Positions 1 through 6,619 of a stretch of 8,184 bases of DNA are shown piece after piece; position 1 is the first letter of the stretch, and each line of letters opens with the position of its first letter. The DNA comes from Pseudomonadota bacterium (GTDB lineage Bacteria; Pseudomonadota; Alphaproteobacteria; Rhizobiales; Tepidamorphaceae). The notes below the pieces were generated by a model. The model searched no databases. It saw nothing but the letters and a program-made list of their open reading frames with translations, and was not told where the DNA came from. A program made the translations under genes and the position numbers. The stretch lies in the NCBI GenBank assembly GCA_023435545.1, contig JAEYRQ010000617.1, positions 1-8,184 of the forward strand, read 5' to 3'.

Positions 1-2
1 TC

Positions 3-908
3 GCCCGCGGCGACGCCGTCGTCGCGCTCGAGGCCGGCGACTGCGCACCCCTCACACGGCTGGCGAACGGTTCTGCCCACCTGACCATCGCTCAGGGAGA
101 CATCTGCGACACTGAGGTCGTGGACACCCTGTTCGCGCGCCATGGCCCTCGTGCGGTCATCCACTGCGCGGCCGTCGTCGGCGTCATTGCCTCGCTCGAG
201 GCCCCGGCGCGCCTGTTCCGCGTCAACGTCGAGGGGTCGATCAACCTGTTCGAGGCAATGGTCCGGCACGGGACCGGCCGGATGATCCATCTCTCCTCCG
301 AGGAGATCTACGGCGCATTCCAGTCGGACCGCATCGACGAGGATCACGTCCAGAACCCCCTCCACGCCTACGGCATCAGCAAGGCGGCGGTCGAGCATCT
401 GGGGCGGAGTTACCAAGCCGAGCACGGGCTCGAGTGCGTCAACGTTCGCACCTCATGGGTCTATGGGCCGGACTTCCCGCGCGACCGCGTACCGATCAGC
501 ATGGCCCGCGCCGGCGCGCGCCGGCAGCCCCTGCACGTGCAGGGCGGCGCGGAGGAGCGGATCGATCATACCTACCTGGACGACGCGGTCGCCGGCGTCA
601 TCGGGGCGCTCGACTGCGAGACCCACGCGCATGATGCCTATCACGTGGCCAGCGCTTCCTGCCCGTCGCTCGCGGAGATCGCCGCCATCCTCGGCGAGCT
701 CGATCCGCAGGCGCCGCCGATCACGGTGGGGCCGGGGCCCTACCGCCATGCCGGCCGGGTGGCGATGCCCCGCAAGGGCGCGCTCGACTGCGCGCGGGCG
801 GCTGCCGCATTCGGGTACGCACCAAGATTCGACATCCGGACCGGGCTCGACGCGACGCTCGCGGCCGAGCGGGCGGCGCTGGCCAGACGGGAGACTGTGA
901 ATGGGTAA
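3..908 (+). CDS. NAD-dependent epimerase/dehydratase, extended SDR family (5' truncated)
   Basis: The frame is open from the first bases of the window, so the start and the glycine-rich nucleotide-binding loop lie upstream; 301 residues are visible. What remains is clearly an extended short-chain dehydrogenase/reductase: a GDI/CD segment after the second Rossmann strand, the VIHCAA strand near base 160, the active-site serines at 294-299, and the catalytic YxxxK with Tyr at 369-371 and Lys at 381-383. These are followed by the R-x-S-W-V-Y-G-P substrate-domain motif. Such enzymes oxidise, reduce, epimerise or dehydrate sugars, polyols and related alcohols with NAD(P) in the cytoplasm. The C-terminal half resembles the next gene in several blocks, suggesting paralogy. 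Its stop overlaps the next start by 8 bp, so it belongs to the same operon. A GTG at 120 is not the real start because homology continues upstream. The substrate is unknown. Confidence 0.9.
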   Translation, partial: ARGDAVVALEAGDCAPLTRLANGSAHLTIAQGDICDTEVVDTLFARHGPRAVIHCAAVVGVIASLEAPARLFRVNVEGSINLFEAMVRHGTGRMIHLSSEEIYGAFQSDRIDEDHVQNPLHAYGISKAAVEHLGRSYQAEHGLECVNVRTSWVYGPDFPRDRVPISMARAGARRQPLHVQGGAEERIDHTYLDDAVAGVIGALDCETHAHDAYHVASASCPSLAEIAAILGELDPQAPPITVGPGPYRHAGRVAMPRKGALDCARAAAAFGYAPRFDIRTGLDATLAAERAALARRETVNG

Positions 909-1890
909 GCTGCTCGTCACCGGCGCGATGGGCCATGTCGGCTACGAAACCGTCCGCCAGGCGGCTGCGGGCGGCATCCCCGTCGTCGCGCAATACATGT
1001 CGACGTTCCGCAAGGAAGACGCCGAGGCGCTCGGACCGGGCGTGACTTGGGCGCAGTGCGATCTCGCCGACTCGTTCGGGCTGACCATGCTGGCGGCTGA
1101 ACACGATATCGATGGGTGCATCCACACGGCCGCCGTTCCCAATGACGTGCTGGCCATTCCACAGCCGCTGAAGGCCTTCCAGAGCAACGTCGCGGCGACA
1201 GGACTGATGCTGGAGACCGCGCGCCGGCTGAAGTGGCGGCGCTTCGTCTTCGTCTCCACCGGTTCGGTGTTCCAGTCGCTCCCCGATGCGGTCACGCCGG
1301 TTCTCGAGGATGCCGCGCCGACGCCAAAGTCGCTCTATGCTGTCACCAAACGGTCCTCGGAGATGCTGGTCGGTGTCTATGCAGCGACCTACGGCCTGTC
1401 GGCGGCGACCGTGCGCATCTCCTGGATCTACGGGCCGCCACTGGTGCCGCCGGTCTATGACGGGCCGCGCGGGCCGATCCCGGAGTATCTGCGCCGGGCA
1501 TTGCGCGGCGAACGGATCGACGAACCGTCGGGCGGGGAGTTCGCCGCGAGTTTCACCTACGTTCCCGACTGCGCCGCCGGCCTCCTTGCAATGTGGGAGG
1601 CCGATACGCTCCGCCACGACACCTATCATCTCGGCTCCGGCCGCAACTACACGGCCTTCGAGGTCGCGGATGCCGTGCGCAAGGCGGTGCCGGGCGCGCA
1701 GGTCGAGGTCGGGCCGGGTTCGGTGCCCTGGAGCGACACCACGGTGATGCGCGGTCCCCTCGCCTGCTCCCGGATGGCGGATGAACTGGGGTTCCGTCCG
1801 GCCCACGACCTCGACGCCGGCGTCGCCGCCTTCGCCGAGTGGATGCGCGCCAATCCCGGACGCTGGAACAGCGGTGGCGCCCGTGGCTGA
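901..1890 (+). CDS. NAD-dependent epimerase/dehydratase, extended SDR family
   Basis: This is a complete extended SDR of 329 residues, a normal length for the family. The N-terminal dinucleotide loop is GAMGHVG (residues 8-14). The CIHTAA strand, the active-site Ser119/Thr120, the catalytic Tyr146 with Lys150, and the RISWIYGPP motif follow in order; the C-terminal substrate domain begins near residue 170. The ATG start is supported by GGGAG seven bases upstream (889-893) and by the immediate Rossmann fold. No acidic residue ends the second strand (AQYMS), so the cofactor preference is not clear. It shares blocks with the preceding SDR: the YGP region, HD-x-YH near the domain switch, and VGPG followed by a D/SC or CSR segment. 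The two therefore look like an old tandem duplication. The gene overlaps both neighbours by 8 bp. The reaction is probably a dehydrogenase or epimerase step on a sugar- or polyol-like substrate; this is inferred from the family only. Confidence 0.92.
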   Translation: MGKLLVTGAMGHVGYETVRQAAAGGIPVVAQYMSTFRKEDAEALGPGVTWAQCDLADSFGLTMLAAEHDIDGCIHTAAVPNDVLAIPQPLKAFQSNVAATGLMLETARRLKWRRFVFVSTGSVFQSLPDAVTPVLEDAAPTPKSLYAVTKRSSEMLVGVYAATYGLSAATVRISWIYGPPLVPPVYDGPRGPIPEYLRRALRGERIDEPSGGEFAASFTYVPDCAAGLLAMWEADTLRHDTYHLGSGRNYTAFEVADAVRKAVPGAQVEVGPGSVPWSDTTVMRGPLACSRMADELGFRPAHDLDAGVAAFAEWMRANPGRWNSGGARG

Positions 1891-3559
1891 GTCCGAATTC
1901 GATGTTGCCATCGTCGGCGCCGGCGCTGCCGGCATGACGGCCGCCGCCACCGCCGCCGCCAAGGGCCTCAAGGTCGTCATCGTCGAGAAGACGCCCTTCG
2001 TCGGCGGCAATACCAGCTTCGCCGGCGGCATGGTCTATAACCCCGACAATGCGAAGATGGCCGAGGCCGGCAAGCCCGACGATCCGGCCGCCGCGCTGCG
2101 CTATCTCGATCTCGCGGTGCCGACAGAGGACGGCCGCGACGCGCGGGCGCTGTTCGTGCGCAAGGGGCGGGAAGCCATCGACTTTCTCGAGGCGAACACC
2201 GCCGTCCGGCTGAAGCCGGTGCTGTTCTACCCGGACTACTACCCGGATCTGGAGGGTGCGCGGGAGGGCCTGCGGGTGCTCGAACCCGTCGCCTTCGATG
2301 CCTCGACTCTCGGGCGATGGTTCCCGTGCCTGCGCCCGCCGATCCCCGAGTTCACGATCCTCGGCGGAATGATGGTCGCCCGCGAGGACCTGCCGCACTT
2401 CCGCAACGTCTGGCGTTCAGCTCGCTCCTTCCTGCGCGTCGCCCGGCTGGTGGCAGAGCACGGGCTGCAACGTCTGCGCCATCATCGCGGCTCGCGCCTG
2501 GTGCTGGGCAACGCCCTCGCGGGACAACTGCTGAAGTCACTGCTCGATCGCGGCGTGACGATCCTCACCGAATGCCGCCCGCTGGAGGTGGTGGTCGAGC
2601 AGGACCGCGTCACCGGCCTGCGCGTCGCGGACGCAGAGGGTGAGCGCGTCATTGGGGTCGTGCGCGGCGTGATGCTGGCCACCGGCGGGTTCTCGCATGG
2701 CGCCGAGAAGCGCAAGTCGCTGCTGCCGCCGCAGGCGAGCGGCGAGAGCCCCTTCGCACCCGGCTCGACCGGCGACGGTCTCGATCTCGGTACAGCGGCA
2801 GGCGGTACCGTGGCGACCGGCAATGCCCACAACGCCTACTGGAGCCCGGCCTCCGTCTACGTGCGCGCGGATGGCCGCAGGGTCGTCTATCCGCACACGG
2901 TGACGGACCGCGGCAAGCCCGGATCGCTGGTGGTCAACAGGGCCGGCAAGCGCTTCACCAGCGAGGCTGTCTCCTACCACCGCTTCGGCGAAGCGCTGCT
3001 GCGCGAGGGCAACCTGCCGGCCTGGATCGTTTGCGACAGTGCCTTCATCTGGAAGTACGGCCTCGGCGCGATCATCCCCTTCACCCGCAATCTCGAGCCG
3101 TTCCAGCAGGCCGGCTACCTGACCACCGCCGACAGCCTGGCCGACCTCGCCCGCCGCCTTGGCATCGACGAGGCGGGATTCGCCGCAACCATGCAGCGCT
3201 TCAACGCCGACGCGACGGCCGGCAAGGACACCGAGTTCGGCCGCGGGGAGGACGTATACTCGCGTTACCTGGGCGATGCGGAGCATGGCCCCAATCCCTG
3301 CCTCGCGCCTCTCGTGAAGCCGCCGTTCCACGCTATCGAGCTTGTTCTCAGCGACCTCGGCACGACGGCGGGCCTCGTCACCGACATCGATTGCCGGGTG
3401 CTGGATCGTGACGGGGATCCGATCGCCGGCCTCTACGCGATCGGCAACGACATGCAGTCGATCATGCGCGGCCACTATCCGGGTCCCGGTATCACGCTCG
3501 GCCCGGCGCTGACCTTCGGCTATCTCGCCGCCTGTCATGTCGCGGGGAACAGGGGATGA
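1883..3559 (+). CDS. FAD-dependent oxidoreductase, 3-ketosteroid dehydrogenase-like (FAD_binding_2 family)
   Basis: The protein has 558 residues from GTG 1883. That start overlaps the previous stop by 8 bp, like the junction upstream, has GGTGG a few bases before it, and leaves only ten residues before the FAD strand. GTG 1874 is an alternative; an ATG at 1781 would add a tail that is just frame-shifted SDR sequence. FAD contacts are GAGAAG (12-17), the Glu35 ending strand 2, and GGNTS (41-45); ATGGF near residue 275 is a second dinucleotide motif. The C-terminal HYPGPG (531-536) closes the flavin site. Tyr119 in PDYYPD, Tyr365 in SEAVSY, Tyr532 and Gly536 fall where KstD has its four catalytic positions (Tyr119, Tyr318, Tyr487, Gly491). 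It should thus remove two hydrogens next to a ketone, or run the reverse reduction. Steroids need not be the substrate: no other steroid genes are visible. Fumarate-reductase-like activity is an alternative. Confidence 0.9.
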   Translation: MAESEFDVAIVGAGAAGMTAAATAAAKGLKVVIVEKTPFVGGNTSFAGGMVYNPDNAKMAEAGKPDDPAAALRYLDLAVPTEDGRDARALFVRKGREAIDFLEANTAVRLKPVLFYPDYYPDLEGAREGLRVLEPVAFDASTLGRWFPCLRPPIPEFTILGGMMVAREDLPHFRNVWRSARSFLRVARLVAEHGLQRLRHHRGSRLVLGNALAGQLLKSLLDRGVTILTECRPLEVVVEQDRVTGLRVADAEGERVIGVVRGVMLATGGFSHGAEKRKSLLPPQASGESPFAPGSTGDGLDLGTAAGGTVATGNAHNAYWSPASVYVRADGRRVVYPHTVTDRGKPGSLVVNRAGKRFTSEAVSYHRFGEALLREGNLPAWIVCDSAFIWKYGLGAIIPFTRNLEPFQQAGYLTTADSLADLARRLGIDEAGFAATMQRFNADATAGKDTEFGRGEDVYSRYLGDAEHGPNPCLAPLVKPPFHAIELVLSDLGTTAGLVTDIDCRVLDRDGDPIAGLYAIGNDMQSIMRGHYPGPGITLGPALTFGYLAACHVAGNRG

Positions 3560-4464
3560 GGCGCATCGCCGTCACCGGCGCATCGGGCCTGCTCGGCTCC
3601 TATGTCACGGCGGCCGTCGGGGCGGAGACGGAGGTGATCGGCATCGACGTGAGGCCGCCGAAGGCGGGCCATCGCCATGTCGAGGCCTCGATCCTCGATC
3701 AGCCGGCGCTCATCCGGGCGTTCAATGGTGCCGACTGCGTGCTGCACATCGCTGCCGCCCCCAATATCGGCTCGGCGCCGCCGCAGCGGATCGTCGAGCT
3801 CAATGCGCTCGGCACCTGGAACGTGCTCGAGGCAGCCCTGCAGGCGGGCGTGCGCCGGGTGGTGCTGTGCTCGACCGACAGCGTGATGGGCAACACGGTC
3901 TGGCCCGACTTCTACTGGTGCCCGGAGGCGCTGCCCGTCGCCGAGGACCATCCGCTCAAGCCGGCGGACCCCTATGCGCTGTCGAAGCTGATGGCCGAGG
4001 AGGCCGGGCGCAGCTATTCCCGCCGAGGCCTCGAGGTTCTCGCGCTCAGGCCGGTCTTCATCCTGTTCCCCTCGATGATCGCCGAGGCGAGGGCCCGCAA
4101 TGCCGACCCCGCCGGCTACCGGGGGCCGTGCGCCGGCGGTCATGTGGCGGCCGGCGGCGGATTGTGCTGGCATCACGTCGATCCGCGCGACGTGGCGGAG
4201 GGCTTCCGGCTGGCGATCGACAGCCCGTGGCAGGGCTTCGCGGCCTATTGGCTCGCCGCGCCCTCTACCCTGCATCCGCTGCCGACACTGGAGCGCCTCG
4301 CCCAGGTCTTTGCCCGTCTGCCTGACGCCATCGACCATGACCTCTACACCCGCAACCCCTATGCGCCGATGTTCGACACACGCCGCGCGGCCGAGCATCT
4401 CGGCTGGCGTCCCCGCCACGACCACCGCGTCGCCGTCACCGGCGCAGAAAGGACAGACGCATGA
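3556..4464 (+). CDS. NAD(P)-dependent oxidoreductase, extended SDR family (diverged third copy)
   Basis: This is a 302-residue extended SDR. The loop GASGLLG spans residues 8-14, and Asp31 closes strand 2, which favours NAD over NADP. VLHIAA near residue 65 is the usual fourth strand. Ser106/Thr107 and Tyr140 with Lys144 form the active site. The motif after the active site reads LRPVFILFP instead of R-x-S-W-x-YGP, and an unusual segment rich in Gly, Cys and His (about 185-205, ending WHHVDPRD) precedes the C-terminal domain, so its substrate pocket differs from the two upstream SDRs. The start is fixed by an ATGA overlap with the flavoprotein stop and by GGGGA seven bases upstream (3544-3548). 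The protein resembles sugar or uronate dehydrogenase-like SDRs in general layout, but I cannot name its substrate. The cupin follows with another ATGA overlap. Confidence 0.9.
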   Translation: MRRIAVTGASGLLGSYVTAAVGAETEVIGIDVRPPKAGHRHVEASILDQPALIRAFNGADCVLHIAAAPNIGSAPPQRIVELNALGTWNVLEAALQAGVRRVVLCSTDSVMGNTVWPDFYWCPEALPVAEDHPLKPADPYALSKLMAEEAGRSYSRRGLEVLALRPVFILFPSMIAEARARNADPAGYRGPCAGGHVAAGGGLCWHHVDPRDVAEGFRLAIDSPWQGFAAYWLAAPSTLHPLPTLERLAQVFARLPDAIDHDLYTRNPYAPMFDTRRAAEHLGWRPRHDHRVAVTGAERTDA

Positions 4465-4808
4465 CCATCAGTCACGTTCGTGCCGGTCACCTTCGCGACA
4501 GGGACGTGCCCTGGCAGGACATGCTGGGCGACACCCGCCGCAAGATCCTCGTCTACGAGCCGCAGATCCTCGTCATGCGCAACGCCTTCCGGACCGGCCA
4601 GGCTGGACCGCTGCACAGCCATCCGCATGTCCAGGCGAGCTACGTGGTCACCGGCCGCTTCGAGATCACCATCGACGGCACGACCGAGGAACTCGGACCC
4701 GGCGACAGCTTCCTCGTCCGGTCGGGACTTCCGCACGCGGCGAAATGCCTCGAGGCCGGCGAGATCATCGAGGTATTCACGCCGATCCGGGAGGATTTCC
4801 TCGGGTGA
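4461..4808 (+). CDS. Small single-domain cupin, KdgF-like
   Basis: The protein has 115 residues, one cupin barrel and no extra domains. Cupin motif 1 is HSHPHVQ (residues 52-58) followed by YVVTG; motif 2 is PGDSFLVRSGLPH (80-92). The metal ligands would be His52, His54, Gln58 and His92, with Gln in place of the usual cupin Glu. That Gln-type site, the length, and the ending EVFTPIREDFL match the KdgF group, which opens unsaturated monouronates to linear ketones in pectin and alginate breakdown. No lyase or kdgK/kdgA-type gene is visible here, so the real substrate may be a different ring compound, perhaps a product of the upstream flavoenzyme and SDRs (inference). The ATG overlaps the SDR stop (ATGA), and AAGGA lies seven bases upstream (4449-4453). 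This is the last gene of the operon. Confidence 0.85.
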   Translation: MTISHVRAGHLRDRDVPWQDMLGDTRRKILVYEPQILVMRNAFRTGQAGPLHSHPHVQASYVVTGRFEITIDGTTEELGPGDSFLVRSGLPHAAKCLEAGEIIEVFTPIREDFLG

Positions 4809-4824
4809 CCGTCCGCCGGTCACC
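4804..4824 (+). terminator. Hairpin overlapping the cupin stop codon, likely operon terminator
   Basis: A perfect inverted repeat GGTGACCG / CGGTCACC with a five-base loop forms an 8-bp GC-rich stem whose left arm contains the cupin TGA stop. No T-run follows, so it is not a textbook intrinsic terminator. It may still pause polymerase, act with Rho, or protect the 3' end of the mRNA. Confidence 0.45.
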
Positions 4825-4872
4825 ACGCGACCGAATGCATGGACAGGTGGCGCGGCGGAATTGAATCCGGGA

Positions 4873-4892
4873 CGCCTCGATCAGGCGAGGCG
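4873..4892 (+). terminator. Second hairpin downstream of the operon
   Basis: Arms CGCCTCG and CGAGGCG pair perfectly over 7 bp with a six-base loop, followed by a mildly T-rich stretch (AGTGTTGCCTTT). It lies about 65 bp after the cupin stop and, with the first hairpin, probably ends the operon transcript. The T-run is weak. Confidence 0.4.
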
Positions 4893-4994
4893 AGTGTTGC
4901 CTTTGATCAGGTCTGCCAGTCAAGGGCGGGGTCCAACTAGGCTCGAACTAAGCCCTTGCCTTTCGATATGTCACCGAGGATCAAGATTCTTGTG

Positions 4995-5000
4995 TATACT
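4995..5000 (+). promoter_or_regulatory. Possible -10 element for the small membrane-protein gene
   Basis: TATACT is a good match to the -10 consensus and stands in the AT-richest part of the intergenic region, about 120 bp before the chosen start. No clear TTGACA-like -35 lies at the right distance (the bases there are close to CACCGA), so this is tentative. Confidence 0.25.
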
Positions 5001-5110
5001 CGACCACGTTCCGCATCGAACAAGGACTGTTTCTCCTCGCAGTGACTGGAAGCAGGAACGCGATTGTGAATCGGCTCGATGTGAGCCTTCCACGCGGTAG
5101 AGCGAGAAAA

Positions 5111-5115
5111 GGGAG
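5111..5115 (+). promoter_or_regulatory. Ribosome binding site that fixes the start at 5123
   Basis: GGGAG lies seven bases before the GTG at 5123. The earlier in-frame GTG at 5042 has no purine-rich site before it (CTCCTCGCA), so the shorter reading is preferred. Confidence 0.55.
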
Positions 5116-5122
5116 CAAGCCA

Positions 5123-5437
5123 GTGAATTCGACCGAAACACGCAGCTATTCGAGCACTTTGGCTCTGATCATCTCAATCATCGCGGTGATCGTGGCCGGC
5201 TATGCGGCATGGAGCGTCCGCGAACTGTCCAATACCATCGCGGGGGCGACGACCCAGATCTCCGACGTTGCCTCGCAACAGGGAACCGCAGCCTCCGACC
5301 TCTCCTCGGTAAGAGATGCGACGGCCGAGCTCGAGGCAGCGCTGGGTGAAGCCCGAGAAGCCGTGTCGGCGGCGCGAGGCGAGATCGAGAGCCTCGCTGC
5401 CCGGATCGATGCTCTCGAGCAATCGGCTGCGCAGTAA
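5123..5437 (+). CDS. Small membrane-anchored coiled-coil protein, unknown function
   Basis: From GTG 5123 the product has 104 residues. After a short polar N-terminus of about 11 residues there is one hydrophobic span (about 12-33, LALIISIIAVIVAGYAAW). A long Ala/Glu/Ser-rich helix with heptad-like spacing then runs to the end (about 45-103), ending DALEQSAAQ. This is the layout of a single-pass anchor with a coiled-coil tail that oligomerises. I do not recognise the family, and there is no signalling, enzymatic or lipoprotein motif. Orientation is uncertain, as charges on both sides of the span are few. It stands alone between the operon and the convergent acdS gene. A longer reading from GTG 5042 would add 27 basic residues. 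The Ala/Glu-rich tail could be low-complexity chance, but the ribosome site and the hydrophobic span make a real gene likely. Confidence 0.65.
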   Translation: MNSTETRSYSSTLALIISIIAVIVAGYAAWSVRELSNTIAGATTQISDVASQQGTAASDLSSVRDATAELEAALGEAREAVSAARGEIESLAARIDALEQSAAQ

Positions 5438-5518
5438 GGCAGTCACGCCGCCCCTGGAGAGGAGACAGGGAGTGTGGTTGACCTCCGCCTTTGAGTCGCC
5501 GAAGCGGAAGCGACGCGG

Positions 5519-5541
5519 CGGAGAGACTGCTTGGCTCTCCG
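5519..5541. terminator. Hairpin in the convergent intergenic region
   Basis: CGGAGAG and CTCTCCG pair over 7 bp with a nine-base loop, between the ends of two convergent genes. It lies about 53 bp past the acdS stop. Smaller stems surround it: CCCTG/CAGGG at 5452-5470, GTCGC/GCGAC at 5495-5514, and GGCGC/GCGCC at 5554-5568. None has a T-run on either strand, so a bidirectional terminator is plausible but not shown. Confidence 0.35.
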
Positions 5542-5593
5542 ATGGTGTGCAGCGGCGCCTCAAGCGCCCGGCGATCTCGACTGTCGGGAAGGA

Positions 5594-6613
5594 TCACCCC
5601 TCCCGGTAATAGTAGCTGTAGCCGTTGATCGCCGGCGCGCCGCCGAGATGGGCGTAGAGAATGCGGGAGCCTTCCGGGAAGAACCCCTTGCGCGTCAGGT
5701 CGATCAGGCCCTGCATGGACTTGCCCTCGTAGACTGGGTCCGTGATCATCGCCTCCGTGCGGGCGGCGAGCCGGATCGCCTCGTTGGTCTCCTCCGAGGG
5801 AACACCGTAGGCCGGATACGCATAGTCCGGATTGATCACGATCTCGTCGTCGCGCACCTTGCGCCCTAACCCGACCAGCTCGGCGGTGCCGTCGACGATC
5901 GTGCGCACCTGCGCCCGCGTCTGGTCGGACGTGCCGGAGGCGTCGATGCCGATCACGCGGTCCGCCCTGCCCTGCGCGGCGAAGCCGACGATCATGCCGG
6001 CCTGGGTCGAGCCGGTGACGACACAGACGATGATGTAATCGAAGCGGAAGCCGAGCTCGGCCTCCTGCTCGGCCACCTCCTCGGCGAAGCCGACATAGCC
6101 GAGCCCGCCGAGCCTGTGCACCGAGGCGCCGGCCGGGATCGGATACGGCTTGCCACCAGCCTCCTCGACCGACCGGATGGCGTCCTCCCAGCTCCTGCGG
6201 ATGCCGATGTCGAAGCCGTCGTCCACCAGCCGGCTGTCGGCGCCCATCAGCCGGGTCATCAGGATGTTGCCGACCCGGTCGTAGACGGCATCATAGTGCG
6301 GCACCCACTTCTCCTGGATCACCACGCACTTCATGCCGATCTTGGCGGCCGTCGCCGCGACCATGCGGGTGTGGTTCGACTGAACGCCACCGATTGAGAC
6401 CAGCGTGTCGGCGCCCGACGCGATCGCATCGGGAACGATGTATTCGAGCTTGCGCAACTTGTTGCCGCCCATGGCGAGGCCCGAATTGCAGTCGTCGCGC
6501 TTGGCGTAGACCTGCACGCCACCGCCGATCGCCGCGCTCAGACGCGGCAGATGCTCGATCGGGGTCGGGCCGAAAGTAAGGGGATAGCGTTCGAACTTCG
6601 CCAGAAGGGACAT
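5594..6613 (-). CDS. acdS: 1-aminocyclopropane-1-carboxylate (ACC) deaminase
   Basis: This PLP enzyme breaks the cyclopropane ring of ACC, the plant ethylene precursor, giving 2-oxobutyrate and ammonia in the bacterial cytoplasm. The 339-residue product has the family's usual length and reads like rhizobial AcdS throughout. The PLP lysine is Lys52 in GGNKLRK; Ser79 in GGVQSNH and Tyr295 are the other catalytic residues. Glu296 (VYEGKS) and Leu323 (AHLGG) are the pair that separates true ACC deaminases from D-cysteine desulfhydrases, and all five sit one residue later than in the Pseudomonas enzyme. The ATG at 6613 was chosen over TTG 6625 because it has GGAG six bases upstream and matches the MSLL start known for rhizobial proteins. 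The gene is divergent from its probable regulator acdR. The enzyme lets plant-associated bacteria use ACC as nitrogen and lower host ethylene. Confidence 0.96.
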   Translation of the reverse strand: MSLLAKFERYPLTFGPTPIEHLPRLSAAIGGGVQVYAKRDDCNSGLAMGGNKLRKLEYIVPDAIASGADTLVSIGGVQSNHTRMVAATAAKIGMKCVVIQEKWVPHYDAVYDRVGNILMTRLMGADSRLVDDGFDIGIRRSWEDAIRSVEEAGGKPYPIPAGASVHRLGGLGYVGFAEEVAEQEAELGFRFDYIIVCVVTGSTQAGMIVGFAAQGRADRVIGIDASGTSDQTRAQVRTIVDGTAELVGLGRKVRDDEIVINPDYAYPAYGVPSEETNEAIRLAARTEAMITDPVYEGKSMQGLIDLTRKGFFPEGSRILYAHLGGAPAINGYSYYYREG

Positions 6614-6619
6614 CACGGG

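Larger units (their letters stand above)
4809..5122. other. Gene-free region with lower GC and inverted repeats
   Basis: No convincing coding frame covers this stretch: the frames running through it continue out of the cupin gene in the wrong phase or lack a usable start. It holds the two hairpins after the operon and a 7-bp inverted repeat CAAGGGC / GCCCTTG (4921-4927 and 4952-4958) around a 24-base loop that contains a smaller GGCT/AGCC stem. GC falls sharply: by hand count 38 of 80 bases between 4961 and 5040, against a far higher value in the genes around it. A promoter for the small gene downstream probably lies here. I see no tRNA or recognisable small RNA. Confidence 0.5.

Noticed and set aside
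1781..1882. Upstream extension of the flavoprotein from ATG 1781
   Set aside because: Those 34 codons only reread the SDR gene in another frame and give a Pro/Ser-rich tail; FAD-family proteins begin close to the GxGxxG strand.
721..2031. Long minus-strand open frame of 436 codons
   Set aside because: It lies antisense to two clear SDR genes and the flavoprotein start; its product is low-complexity Arg/Gly/Ala-rich with no domain. Long antisense frames are expected at this GC content.
2537..3538. Minus-strand open frame of 333 codons
   Set aside because: It is antisense to the flavoprotein, which has clear FAD motifs; the antisense product has no recognisable motif.
3535..4425. Minus-strand open frame of 296 codons
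   Set aside because: It mirrors the third SDR gene; no family features or ribosome site.
4930..4958. Possible tRNA 3' fragment or attachment site on the minus strand (a TTCGA loop with flanking pairs)
   Set aside because: Only four of five T-stem pairs form, with one wobble, and no acceptor, anticodon or D-arm is present; no integrase is in the window.
5042..5122. Longer start (GTG 5042) for the small membrane protein
   Set aside because: No ribosome site before it, while GTG 5123 has GGGAG seven bases upstream.
5594..6613. D-cysteine desulfhydrase as the identity of the PLP enzyme
   Set aside because: Glu296 and Leu323 are the ACC-deaminase residues; the desulfhydrase has Ser/Thr type residues there, and the rest of the protein follows rhizobial AcdS.
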